Below are positions 36,701-50,009 of a DNA stretch of 64,000 nt, piece after piece. This DNA is from Rhodococcus rhodnii (GTDB lineage: Bacteria > Actinomycetota > Actinomycetes > Mycobacteriales > Pseudonocardiaceae), in the NCBI GenBank assembly GCA_000720375.1, contig JOAA01000009.1, positions 428,218-492,217 of the forward strand, written 5' to 3'. The stretch's first letter is position 1. Each line of letters starts with the position of its first letter. Both the position numbers and the translations under genes were made by a program. The notes under the pieces were generated by a model. The model had not been told where the DNA came from, ran no database searches, and saw only the letters and a program-made list of their open reading frames with translations.

Positions 36701-37446
36701 AACCGCGTGAGATCGCCGCAGTCCCGGCAGGGGAGGAATCTGGTGCGGTCAGTGTGAGCCCTGACGGCCGGTTGCTCATCACAGGGACTGCGTTGTGGGA
36801 CATTTCAGATCTCGCGCGTCCACGTCGGCTCACGCGACTGGAGAGCGAGCAGTGGGCAACGGCCGCCGCGTTCAAGCCGGACAGCAGGCTCATGGCGACC
36901 TCCAACGGTGCGGCGACGTCATTGTGGGATCTGACCGAAGGCCAACGACCGAAGCGGCTGACAGCATTCCGTACCTTGGAATTGTCAGCGCTGGCCTTCA
37001 GCGCGACGGGCGTGTTGGCCAGGATCGGCGACCAGAACGCGGTGGAACTCTGGCGCACCGATCCGACGCCCGAGCGGCTGGCGACGATCTCCATACCTAC
37101 AGCTGGGTTGAGCGGCGGCGGCCCGCCCTTGGCGTTCAGCCCTGACAGCCGTGTGCTCGTCGTGGCCAGCGGCAACTCCGAGGCCCGGGTCTTCGACGTG
37201 TCGGATCCCCGTGCGCCTGTGCAGATCGCCACCCTGCAAGGGCATGAAGCCCAAGTTCGAGCCGTGGCGTTCAGTCCAGCGGGAGATGTCGTCGCCACCG
37301 GCGGTGACGATCGGACCATCCGCCTGTGGGACCTCGACATCGACCGCGTCGCCGAACGCATCTGCGGCACAGCGCATCCACGGCTGGACGCAGTGGACTG
37401 GGAAACGTACTTCCCAGGAGTGGACCGTGACCTGCCCTGCCGCTGA
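33751..37446 (+). CDS. XRE helix-turn-helix / STAND NTPase / transmembrane / WD40 signalling protein
   Basis: 1231 residues; GTG 33751 chosen for its spacing from AAGGGGG (GTG 33745 also in frame). Domains in order: XRE-type helix-turn-helix (about 12-75: YRELARRAHYSAGTLSEAANG); linker; nSTAND1 ATPase with P-loop GASGAGKSS near 145 and LLLIVDQFEEVFTL (Walker B); winged-helix/arm region to 500; one membrane helix RLVALLTVLLLLAATATIVAV near 505-525; then 14 WD40-like repeats, each with a (V/L)AFSP-x-G core and several ending in LWD, enough for two seven-bladed propellers. Common in large actinobacterial genomes, probably as a ligand-gated signalling or scaffold ATPase; some STAND-WD40 proteins act in immunity. 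Its ligand is unknown. Confidence 0.88.
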   Translation: MPRQEQPLDIGGDAVVQFAADLRLLREKAGCPPYRELARRAHYSAGTLSEAANGRRLPSLAVTVAYVEACAGDVAAWEARWRELAADLHRRNHDEPDGQAPYAGLASFGPEDADRFHGRDKLIARLVEAVTEKHIVFVVGASGAGKSSLVRAGLVPAARSGGFHDVVITPGPHPFESLTHGLAHGNESARLLLIVDQFEEVFTLCRDEQERRRFIEYLRTAAQADSRIVVSVRADFYAHCVRYPELAALLQDCQVLVGPMSTDEIREAITQPAIGAGLRVETALVARLIAETTGQAGALPLLSHALRETWRRRQGATLTLAAYEATGGVQHALVHSAEHVYSSLTESQKHRARLLFQRLVVVGEGTEDTKRALDLTELDADDTETALVLARFVDARLLTLDRDVAQIAHEALIRVWPRLAGWLAEDRDTLRLHRQLTEAANTWESLHRDEGVLYRGARLAGIQDWADAHADVLTSREKEFLTASRSLATREQNQSRRTARRLRRLVALLTVLLLLAATATIVAVQAHTVATQQRNVALAQKVIREAAELRASDPALAAQLTLAAYRLDPTQAARSQLIDIGSAPHVTRLRPGTGSRVFSIAFSPVGDLFAMGGSDARVGLQLWDARDRLRPRHLATLRRSPKSVAFSPDGRLLAVAEVGDRGVAGLWDVSDPVRPREIAVLGAPRGEPEGALGTSVAFAPDGKTLATVDVNRTTRLWDVTNPRRPSLLTSLPGDGTQNTLPGRWVAFSPRQPVLATLSSATTAQLWDIADPRQPRKLGVLAGHGGPTSFVAFSADGENVATAAEDMAVRLWNVSDTLAPRPQAVITGHTNVITSVAFSPTAPLLVTGSTDRTARLWDVSDGNAPNQLRAIHHKDNVSSLAFSPDGAVLGASSDGEMLHDISSLALSSHSNPVAALAFTADGKTVVSGGRDHTLRTWDVTDRLAPKPITVVRMGEDMFSLAIGPDRHVVATDHAGRTSFWQLTPEPREIAAVPAGEESGAVSVSPDGRLLITGTALWDISDLARPRRLTRLESEQWATAAAFKPDSRLMATSNGAATSLWDLTEGQRPKRLTAFRTLELSALAFSATGVLARIGDQNAVELWRTDPTPERLATISIPTAGLSGGGPPLAFSPDSRVLVVASGNSEARVFDVSDPRAPVQIATLQGHEAQVRAVAFSPAGDVVATGGDDRTIRLWDLDIDRVAERICGTAHPRLDAVDWETYFPGVDRDLPCR

Positions 37447-38286
37447 CTACAGCATCTCGAGCGGTCGTGGCCTGGTCGGCGCCGGGAACGCCGCATCGAT
37501 CTCGGCAAGGTCCTCAGTGGTGAGGTCGATGTCGGCCGCGGCCGCGTTCTGCCGGACGTGTTCCGGGTCAGCGGCTCGGGGGATGGCGTTGACACCGTCC
37601 ACTCGCAACACCCACGCCAGTGCGATCTGGGCCGTGGTGGCGTTGTGCCGGCGTGCGACCTTCTCCAACGCCGGGTTGTCCAGCAGTCGGCCTTGTTCGA
37701 TGGGGGAGTACGCCATCACCGGGATGCTTTGCTCAGTCAGCCACGGGATCAGGTCGTACTCGGGGCCTCGGCGGGTCGGGTTGTAAAGGATCTGGTTGGT
37801 CTGGCAGCCGTCGGACACCGTTGTCAGTTCACGCATGTCGTCGAGGTCGAGGTTGCTCACACCCCAATGACGGATGAGGCCCGCCTCGATCAGATCCGCG
37901 AACCCGGCGATGGTCTCCTCGAACGGAATCCGGCCACGCCAGTGCAGCAGGTACAGATCGATGTGGTCGACGCCAAGGCGTGCCAGGCTGGCCTGGCACG
38001 CCTTGACCGTACCGCTGCGGGTGGCATGACGCGGCAGGACTTTGTCCACAAGGAACACTTCGTCCCGCCGCCCGGCGATGGCCTCGCCGACCAGTTCCTC
38101 CGCGGCCCCGTCGGCGTACATCTCCGCCGTGTCGATCAGCGTCATGCCGAGGTCAAGCCCCAGCCGCAGGGCGGCGATCTCCTGCTCACGCCGGCTCGTG
38201 CGTTCGGCGAAATACCAAGTGCCGAGCCCGAGCGCGGGGATGCTATCCCCGGACGGCATGTCCACCGATCGCGCCGAAGTCGTCAT
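37447..38286 (-). CDS. Aldo/keto reductase
   Basis: 279 residues. AKR barrel with the catalytic tetrad visible: D in LIDTAEMY with its Tyr, K in FLVDKVLPRHA, and H in LYLLHWRG. C-terminal cofactor segment GVNAIPRAADPEHVRQNAAA is the NADPH 2'-phosphate-binding region (usually IPK-x-x; here IPRA). It resembles AKR5/AKR11-like actinobacterial reductases; substrate unknown. Its stop codon directly abuts the STAND-WD40 stop codon (no intergenic base), and it starts just 31 bp from the carboxylase stop. Confidence 0.92.
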   Translation of the reverse strand: MTTSARSVDMPSGDSIPALGLGTWYFAERTSRREQEIAALRLGLDLGMTLIDTAEMYADGAAEELVGEAIAGRRDEVFLVDKVLPRHATRSGTVKACQASLARLGVDHIDLYLLHWRGRIPFEETIAGFADLIEAGLIRHWGVSNLDLDDMRELTTVSDGCQTNQILYNPTRRGPEYDLIPWLTEQSIPVMAYSPIEQGRLLDNPALEKVARRHNATTAQIALAWVLRVDGVNAIPRAADPEHVRQNAAAADIDLTTEDLAEIDAAFPAPTRPRPLEML

Positions 38287-38317
38287 GCACGGAAACTAAA
38301 GCGCGGTGCGCCCACCG

Positions 38318-43774
<5,457 letters not shown>

Positions 43775-44009
43775 TCGACCGAGCCCTTTCACGTTGACTG
43801 TGCGCACGCCACCCGACGGCAACCCCTCGCGCGCTCGTACAGCCTTTCGTCTACTGGCCGGTAACGAAATGTCGCCAGGGGATCATGCCGTGCCCCTGCG
43901 TTTGTAGGGATCTGCCAAAAAACAGCCGCGTTGAACCGAGCCAGACGGCTCTGAGTGCCCCCAATCACACAAAAACGCCGTCCGACTGTATATCACCGAA
44001 TAGGGGTAC

Positions 44010-44510
44010 TCAGCCGTCGTAGTACGTGTTCGGCGGTTGGTTCCACTGTCTGGTGGCAGCGTCCGCCCCGCGATCCCGCCGGACGACCAGCGCGGCCGAG
44101 GTGGCGCTGTTCAGGATGATCGTGATGGCCAGCCCGATCGCCAGGTTGATCACCGCGGTGGCGATCTTCGCCCCCGGCTCGACGGTCAGCGTCAGCGGCA
44201 GGACGACGGCGATGAGCGTGGCGAGCACCATGATCCACGTGAAGAACTGGCGCGGTGTCGCGACCGCCAGGATGAGCAGGTGCATCAAGCCGGTCGCGAG
44301 CAACGCCGCCGCCCCGGACAGCAACGCGTAGGTGAACGTGTTCGCGTTGCCCCAGACGCCTTCGCCCTTCGGCGCCAGCACAGGCACGTCGACTATCCCT
44401 CTGGCGATCATGATGCCCACGATGGCGAGCAGTGCGGCGACCACCGCCGTCGCCAGACCGCTCGCCCACAGCCGTGCGGCGTTGACGCCAGGGCGTTCAA
44501 TGTCGGCCAT
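44010..44510 (-). CDS. DUF6069-like four-helix membrane protein
   Basis: 166 residues from ATG 44510 (GGGACGGGG upstream). Four predicted membrane helices: LWASGLATAVVAALLAIVGIMIA, TFTYALLSGAAALLATGLMHLLIL, WIMVLATLIAVVLPLTL and AVINLAIGLAITIILNSA. Pattern and length fit the DUF6069 family; the assignment is from memory. Function unknown. Divergent from the NACHT gene, 159 bp between starts. Confidence 0.75.
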   Translation of the reverse strand: MADIERPGVNAARLWASGLATAVVAALLAIVGIMIARGIVDVPVLAPKGEGVWGNANTFTYALLSGAAALLATGLMHLLILAVATPRQFFTWIMVLATLIAVVLPLTLTVEPGAKIATAVINLAIGLAITIILNSATSAALVVRRDRGADAATRQWNQPPNTYYDG

Positions 44511-44669
44511 GACCCCGTCCCTTCGTGGTGACAATGTCGATTGTCACCCGGTTCGGGACGGGCCGCTTGATCAACGTTATCCAACCGATTCCTTGTGCTG
44601 TAACAGGATGTGTGATCGACGCGACTAGCTCGTGCCCGATGTTTTTGGTTGTTACCGGCGGGAGCACAT

Positions 44670-47600
44670 GTGCGCATTCCTCCAACAGGTGAAACACCGG
44701 CGAATTCGGTGGTAGGCGAAATACAGCGTGTGCTCGACGGTGTTCCACTTCCCGCCTCGATTCTTGTCGTGTTGGCGGCGGTCTTGGCCGTTGCCGGGGT
44801 GGTCGCTGGTCTGAAGCCGATATGGCCGCTGGTCAAGGCCGTGTCGAATGGGATCGGCAAGGCCGTCGCGCGACGGAAACAGGATCAACGCCGGGCCCAG
44901 CGGCGAGCGCGGTTTGCCGACTACATAGAGGGACAGATGCGCCGCCTCGGTGAGAAAGAGGAGTGGCGCGACAACCAGTACGCCGAGCTTGAGGCGGAGA
45001 TCGAGGTACGAAGAAGCAAACGGCGTGGTCTGCTTCGGTCGAAGCATCGTCTTGAAGATGTCCGTCGGCTGCCTTCACTTTCCCGGGCGCTGGAAAGTGT
45101 GACCGACCGGATCGTGTTGCTCGAAGGTGACCCCGGGTCCGGCAAGAGTGTCGCGTTGCGGCACCTCACTCAGATGATGGCGTTGCGACTCGTGCGCAAG
45201 CCGTCGGAGGAAGAGGTGATTCCGCTTTACATCAACCTGAAGGAGTTCAACCGCGGTCCGTGCGTCACCGCTGCCGATGTTCGTCAGCTCGTCTTCAAAC
45301 AGCTGAACCGGGGTCAGAATCGGGATATCGACAGATACTTGGAAGAGGAGTTCGATCGAGGCGTCGAAGAGGGAACGTGGTTATTTCTGTTCGATTCGTT
45401 CGATGAGATCCCGGCTGTGTTGAGTGCGACGGACAGTACCGCCGTCGTGGAAGCGTATTCCGATGCTATTTACAACTTCCTGCACGGGCTCGGTCGATGC
45501 CGGGGGATCGTGGCGAGTCGCGAGTTTCGAGGGCCTTCTCGGCAGTACAGCTGGCCGAAGTTCCGGATCATGCCGTTGTCGTGGCCGCGGAAGGTCGAAC
45601 TGATCAACAAGGCGGACTTGCCATCGGTGGACGAGGCCAACTTCGTCCACGAACTCGAACAGGCTGCCGTCGAAATCAGGAGACTGTCCGACAATCCAAT
45701 GTTCCTCGGTCTCATGTGTGAACATATTCGCGACGGGCATGGCTTCCCCGGGAACGCGCATATGGTGATCGAAAGTTACGTACAGGAACGTTTCGATCGT
45801 GACGCTGAGCGAATAGCAGACATATTCGGTGTCACGTCCCGGCTCGTGCGCAATGTGGCCGAGGAACTGTCGTTCGAGATCGCCGACCATCAGACATTGG
45901 GGTTGACGGTCGATCGAAGAATAGCGGTCCTGCTGCTCAAGGAGCGCATGGGCCTTGCCGAGGAGGAAATCCTCGCGTGTCTCGACGCGCTGGAGTACAT
46001 CAAGCTCGCTCGCCCGGGTGAGGAGATGTCCGAGTCTCGTGGGGTGCGGTCGATAACCTTTGCGCACAGACGTTTGCAAGAGTACTTCGCGACATGCGTC
46101 GTGCTGGCTGACCGCGCGCGGGTGAGCTCGACGACGTTGCTGACCGACGGTCGGTGGCGGGAAACTGCTGTCACGATTCTCCAGGTGCAAGGGGACGCGG
46201 AAGTGCGCGATCTGCTCTGTGTCGCGTCCGATCTGCTGGCCCCGTCCGCGGGCATCGGTTCTGGGTCGTTCGAATGGCCACAAGGGCAATACCACATCCT
46301 GCAGGTGCTTGCCGACGGCGGTGGATTTCCGAAGTATCCGACGTCATTGAACGGGCTTGCCGAAAAAGTTGACACTCTGCTCAAGACCGCGTGGGAAACG
46401 GGAAGCCGACGGCACCGAAAATGGGCGTTGGAAGTATGTTGCGCCGCCACCCCGGACGTCGCGCTCGAGCTCATCAGGGAAGCGTTCGAGAACGACAGCG
46501 AATGGCTGCGTGAGGAAGCGTACACGCAAGCACGCCGAGTTCGACTGGTGTCGGCGGATATCGAGCGAGAAATAAGGCAGACACTCCTCGACTTCTCGAT
46601 CAGCGGCGAGGTTCGCCGGTCGCATGCGTCTATTCACGCTCAGCTTCGGCGGATCGCAAATCCGGGTGTCCTTGTTCAATCGTTGAACCTGCTTCGCGTG
46701 CTTCCCTATGTCGACGCCACGATGTGCCTGCTTTTCGTCGCCGCCGTGAACATCTACACTTCTGAACGAGCGCTTGCGCTCATGGTTCTGTTGATATGGT
46801 CACTTTCGAGCGTAGCGCTCAGGGTGTCATTCGCCCGGACTCACGGGAATAGAGCGCGATGGGTTGTGCTGTGGAAACAATTGGTGGCTCAGCCATACAA
46901 GTCAAGGCCAAGGCGGCGGCGGCTTCGATTCGTACGCAAATACATCGATCCGAATTCGGGGAAGCCATACATATGGGTGGTCGCGCTCAGGGTGGTGTAC
47001 GTGCTGCTCCCGTTCGTGCATGCGAATTTGTACGAAGAATATTATTCATTCGCATTATTGGTCTTGCTAGGTGCTCTGTGGCTACCCGGTGCGCTTCTCG
47101 CTGTGCGTAACGGAATGTGGACTGCGCCGGTGAAATGGCCAGGTCTGCCGCTTCTTCCGGCCGCGTTGTTCATCGGGTACGTCCGGCGAAACCGGATTAG
47201 GCGAGTTGCTTTCGCGTTCGTCAAGCGGCTACCGGTCATTCTTGCTCCGGTGATCTTGGTTGTCGTTGCGATGAGCGTGTCCTTTGGAATACTTCTCATT
47301 CTAGATGAAGCGTATCCCCAGCTCTTCGATCTGATCCCCTATGTGATCATTGGTGGGTCTTTTGTAGGTTTGACGGCGTATATTAGCGTGCAGGTTGTTG
47401 TCATGAGCAGGGATCGAAAGATGGCCGAAGTGAGTGGCGAGTTATCTGACTCACGCGTTGTTGACGTCCGATGGCTGGGTGCGAAACTCGCTCGTCTCCG
47501 ATCGCCGATGGGTGTCGTGCTGTTTCTTCGAAATATCCGCACGATGAACCCTGCACCGGCCTGGGATCAGCAGGCGGTCGACCTGTTGCGTTCGTTGGCG

Positions 47601-47816
47601 GAGATTTGCGAAGGAGTGCGAACGCGCGATCAGGCCGAGGCGCGGTGGGCGTCTGACGAAGGGCGGTTCAAGCAGGTGTGGCAGGAGTTCGACTTGCCGG
47701 AGCTTCGGAGCTTCAGGGTTTTTCTGCGGGCTGAGGTACTGGACGAGATGGGGCGAGTCGACGACAGTGTCAGCATCGCGTCACATCAGCTGTCCCCCGA
47801 GGCCATCCGGTCGTGA
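44670..47816 (+). CDS. Membrane-anchored NACHT-domain NTPase
   Basis: 1048 residues from GTG 44670 (GGGAG 5 nt upstream). One N-terminal membrane helix (LPASILVVLAAVLAVAGVVAGL), a charged coiled-coil-like segment (residues about 70-135), then a NACHT ATPase: Walker A LEGDPGSGKSVALRHL near 155, Walker B LFLFDSFDEIPAV, sensor region GIVASREF, and FAHRRLQEYFAT in the winged-helix part. Residues about 680-920 contain six or seven membrane helices (for example YIWVVALRVVYVLLPFVH, LPVILAPVILVVVAMSVSFG), followed by a soluble tail. Bacterial NACHT proteins include anti-phage NLR-like factors; a polytopic membrane C-terminus could be the effector. Codons from about 46.7 to 47.4 kb are richer in A/T than neighbours, suggesting recent acquisition. 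Confidence 0.85.
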   Translation: MRIPPTGETPANSVVGEIQRVLDGVPLPASILVVLAAVLAVAGVVAGLKPIWPLVKAVSNGIGKAVARRKQDQRRAQRRARFADYIEGQMRRLGEKEEWRDNQYAELEAEIEVRRSKRRGLLRSKHRLEDVRRLPSLSRALESVTDRIVLLEGDPGSGKSVALRHLTQMMALRLVRKPSEEEVIPLYINLKEFNRGPCVTAADVRQLVFKQLNRGQNRDIDRYLEEEFDRGVEEGTWLFLFDSFDEIPAVLSATDSTAVVEAYSDAIYNFLHGLGRCRGIVASREFRGPSRQYSWPKFRIMPLSWPRKVELINKADLPSVDEANFVHELEQAAVEIRRLSDNPMFLGLMCEHIRDGHGFPGNAHMVIESYVQERFDRDAERIADIFGVTSRLVRNVAEELSFEIADHQTLGLTVDRRIAVLLLKERMGLAEEEILACLDALEYIKLARPGEEMSESRGVRSITFAHRRLQEYFATCVVLADRARVSSTTLLTDGRWRETAVTILQVQGDAEVRDLLCVASDLLAPSAGIGSGSFEWPQGQYHILQVLADGGGFPKYPTSLNGLAEKVDTLLKTAWETGSRRHRKWALEVCCAATPDVALELIREAFENDSEWLREEAYTQARRVRLVSADIEREIRQTLLDFSISGEVRRSHASIHAQLRRIANPGVLVQSLNLLRVLPYVDATMCLLFVAAVNIYTSERALALMVLLIWSLSSVALRVSFARTHGNRARWVVLWKQLVAQPYKSRPRRRRLRFVRKYIDPNSGKPYIWVVALRVVYVLLPFVHANLYEEYYSFALLVLLGALWLPGALLAVRNGMWTAPVKWPGLPLLPAALFIGYVRRNRIRRVAFAFVKRLPVILAPVILVVVAMSVSFGILLILDEAYPQLFDLIPYVIIGGSFVGLTAYISVQVVVMSRDRKMAEVSGELSDSRVVDVRWLGAKLARLRSPMGVVLFLRNIRTMNPAPAWDQQAVDLLRSLAEICEGVRTRDQAEARWASDEGRFKQVWQEFDLPELRSFRVFLRAEVLDEMGRVDDSVSIASHQLSPEAIRS

Positions 47817-47820
47817 CCGG

Positions 47821-48279
47821 TCAGCGGCCGAGGAACTTGGCGAGCTGCTCGACGACGAACGCGTGGTCCTCCGCCTGTGGCAAACCGGACACCCCGACTG
47901 TCCCAATAGGACCGGTGCCGCGCAGGATGACCGGGAACACGCCGCCGTGCGCCGCGTAGAGATCCGGGTCCAGCCGGGACTTCTCCTCGAAGGTGTCGCC
48001 GGACTCGCGGTGCAGTGTGCCGACGTAGAACGAGCTGTGGCCGAACCGGTCGACGACCCGGGACTTGCGCTCGATCCAGGCGTCGTTGTCCGGCGAGGTG
48101 CCGGGCAGTGCGGCGTGGAACAGTCGTTGACCGTTGCGGCGCACCGAGATCACCAGTGGCAGCCCGCGCTCCTGTGCGGCCGCGAGCAACTGCTGGCCGA
48201 GTGCGATCGCGGTGTCGTTGTCGAATCGGTCGAACTGCAGCTGCTCTTCCTGTGCTGCGAGCTCTTGGCTGGTGGTCAA
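47821..48279 (-). CDS. UPF0303 / haem-degrading-domain (GlcG-like fold) protein
   Basis: 152 residues. FDNDTAIALGQQLLAAAQERGLPLVISVRRNGQRLFHAALPGT and VFPVILRGTGPIGTVGVSGLPQAEDHAFVV show the PAS/profilin-like fold of the UPF0303 (YBR137W/HbpS-GlcG) family. Members bind haem or cobalamin-like ligands, or are oligomeric scaffolds; the function here is unknown. Convergent with the NACHT gene, 4 bp between stops. Confidence 0.88.
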   Translation of the reverse strand: MTTSQELAAQEEQLQFDRFDNDTAIALGQQLLAAAQERGLPLVISVRRNGQRLFHAALPGTSPDNDAWIERKSRVVDRFGHSSFYVGTLHRESGDTFEEKSRLDPDLYAAHGGVFPVILRGTGPIGTVGVSGLPQAEDHAFVVEQLAKFLGR

Positions 48280-48333
48280 GGCAATCCTTCGGCTAGGTGA
48301 CGACTCCTTGATCCTAAGGTCTCAGCGGCCTGC

Positions 48334-49102
48334 TCAACCGGGTTTGACCGCCCGGATGATCGCCGAGTGCATCGAGTCCGCGACCTCGTGGGTCGAGGTG
48401 ACCTCGATGTCGGTGAATCCGGCGGCTTCCAGTTCGGCCCGGTACTCGCTGAACGACAGTGCTCCAGCGATGCACCCGACGTACGAGCCGCGCTCGGCCC
48501 GTTGCGCTGGGGAGAGGCTGCCGTCGGCCACGACGTCGGTGATCCCCAGCCGTCCGCCGGGTGCCAGGACGCGGAAGGTCTCGGCGAACACGGCGGGTTT
48601 GTCGGTCGACAGGTTGATCACGCAGTTGGAGATGACCACGTCTATCGTGTTGCCCGGCAAGGGAATGGCTTCGATCGTGCCCTTCAGGAACTCGACGTTC
48701 TCCGCGCCGGCCTTCGCCTTGTTGGCCAGCGCCAGTGCGAGCATCTCGTCGGTCATGTCCAGCCCGTAGGCCTTGCCGGTCGGGCCGACTCGGCGGGCGG
48801 AGAGCAACACGTCGATCCCGCCACCTGAGCCGAGGTCGAGCACGCGCTCACCCGCACGCAGTTCGGCAACGGCGGTGGGGTTTCCGCAGCCCAAGGACGC
48901 GGCCACCGCCTCGGCGGGCAACGCGTCACGCTCGGACGTGGAGTACAGCGCGGACCCGAAGTTCTGGCTGACCTCGACCGGTTCACCGGCACAGCAGCCG
49001 GTCGCCTGGCTGGCCTCCGCTCCGGGATCGCAGCAGCCGGAGACATTGGTCGCCGCGGCGGCGTAGCGGGCTCGGACGGCTTTCGCGTAGTTCGTTGGAC
49101 AT
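48334..49102 (-). pseudogene. arsM: Arsenite methyltransferase ArsM, frameshifted near its start
   Basis: ATG 49102 has a good AAGGAG site and begins MSNELRE; the rest of ArsM is in another frame beginning [20 protein letters not shown]. An extra base in the AAA run at 49081-49083 (minus-strand GCGAAAGCC, expected GCGAAGCC) breaks the reading frame. The in-frame remainder has no ATG/GTG start until a TTG at 48921, which would omit the N-terminal 60 residues with CC motifs. Downstream the protein is intact: [16 protein letters not shown] (SAM motif), EFLKGTIEAIPLP, ISNCVINLSTDK (the conserved Cys) and GSYVGCIAGALS. It methylates arsenite to volatile products in the family. Faces arsR across a candidate operator. 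Confidence 0.8.
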
Positions 49103-49115
49103 CGCGACTCCTTGT

Positions 49116-49131
49116 ATCGATGTTCTTCGAT
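49116..49131. promoter_or_regulatory. Candidate ArsR operator
   Basis: ATCGA-N6-TCGAT inverted repeat between the divergent arsM and arsR starts, followed to the right by a further ATCGA (49150) and an AATATAGA -10-like sequence next to arsR. Confidence 0.5.
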
Positions 49132-49172
49132 GTATGTTGCCGCGTGGTATCGAAGGCTGTCAATATAGAAGT

Positions 49173-49547
49173 ATGTCGAAACAGCAGCTGCCGGTCGTGT
49201 CCTGCTGCGCGAGCCTGCAGTCCGCGCCGCTGAAGGAAGATCAGGCGATCGAGCTCGCCGCCGCGTTCAAGGCGCTCGGTGACCCGATCCGCCTGCGCCT
49301 GCTGTCGATGATCGCCGCGGCCGAGGAGGGCGGCGGGGTCTGTGTCTGCGAGCTCACTCCGGCGTTCGAGCTGTCCCAGCCGACGATCTCGCACCACCTC
49401 AAGCTGTTGCGGCAAGCCGGACTGGTGGACTGCGAACGCCGTGGCACCTGGGTGTACTACTGGCTGGTGCCGCAGACCACCGACCGGCTCGCCGCCGTGC
49501 TCTCGCGGCCTGGGAAGGGCTCGATCGAGCCTCTGCCGCTAGCGTAG
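49173..49547 (+). CDS. arsR: ArsR/SmtB-family arsenic-responsive repressor
   Basis: 124 residues from ATG 49173. The N-terminal SCC (LPVVSCCASL, residues 10-11) and the motif VCVCELTPAF (CxC near residue 60, in the DNA-recognition helix region, as the ELCVCDL of classical ArsR) supply As(III) thiolate ligands. Winged helix: FKALGDPIRLRLLSMI and LSQPTISHHLKLLRQAGLV. It should repress arsM and itself until arsenite binds. The 3' end overlaps the convergent hypothetical gene by 9 bp. Confidence 0.92.
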   Translation: MSKQQLPVVSCCASLQSAPLKEDQAIELAAAFKALGDPIRLRLLSMIAAAEEGGGVCVCELTPAFELSQPTISHHLKLLRQAGLVDCERRGTWVYYWLVPQTTDRLAAVLSRPGKGSIEPLPLA

Positions 49548-49931
49548 ATATGCGGTCAGTCGGGCCCGTAGCGCGGCTATGTGGCGCAGTTTGATGGTGA
49601 ACGTCAACGTCGGCGCGTAACCGGGAAGTGGGACGGGCAACTGACATGGGCCGGTGACATACACGAACGCTTCATCGGGGTCGTACCGGGGCTTCGACCA
49701 GATTGGCTCGTTCTCCTCCGCCCGATCGTCCTGCGAGGGCACCAGACTCTCGTAGTCCGGCACTGTGGCAAGTGCCTGAACGAACTCGGGGAGGTCGGCC
49801 TGGGTGATGCCCAGGCCTCGGCCTGCCCAGACCCGCGGGACCGCGTACCTGTCCGAGCCGGTGTAGTCGAAGCCGACGATGTCACCGGCAACCGTGATCG
49901 TCCAGGTCGGTGCACCGGTGATGATGGCCAT
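49539..49931 (-). CDS. Hypothetical protein (130 residues)
   Basis: ATG 49931 has AGGAG 9 nt upstream. Mixed alpha/beta protein: MAIITGAPTWTITVAGDIVGFDYTG at the start, an acidic middle (SQDDRAEENEPIW) and TLTFTIKLRHIAALRARLTAYL at the end. No signal peptide or membrane helix, and no family recognised. Convergent with arsR; no functional link implied. Confidence 0.6.
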   Translation of the reverse strand: MAIITGAPTWTITVAGDIVGFDYTGSDRYAVPRVWAGRGLGITQADLPEFVQALATVPDYESLVPSQDDRAEENEPIWSKPRYDPDEAFVYVTGPCQLPVPLPGYAPTLTFTIKLRHIAALRARLTAYLR

Positions 49932-50009
49932 GGGTCGCTGCTCCTTTCTGTCGATATCTAACGCAGAGTAGTCGATCACCGACACGAATGATACGGCCGC
50001 TTGGCGTAG

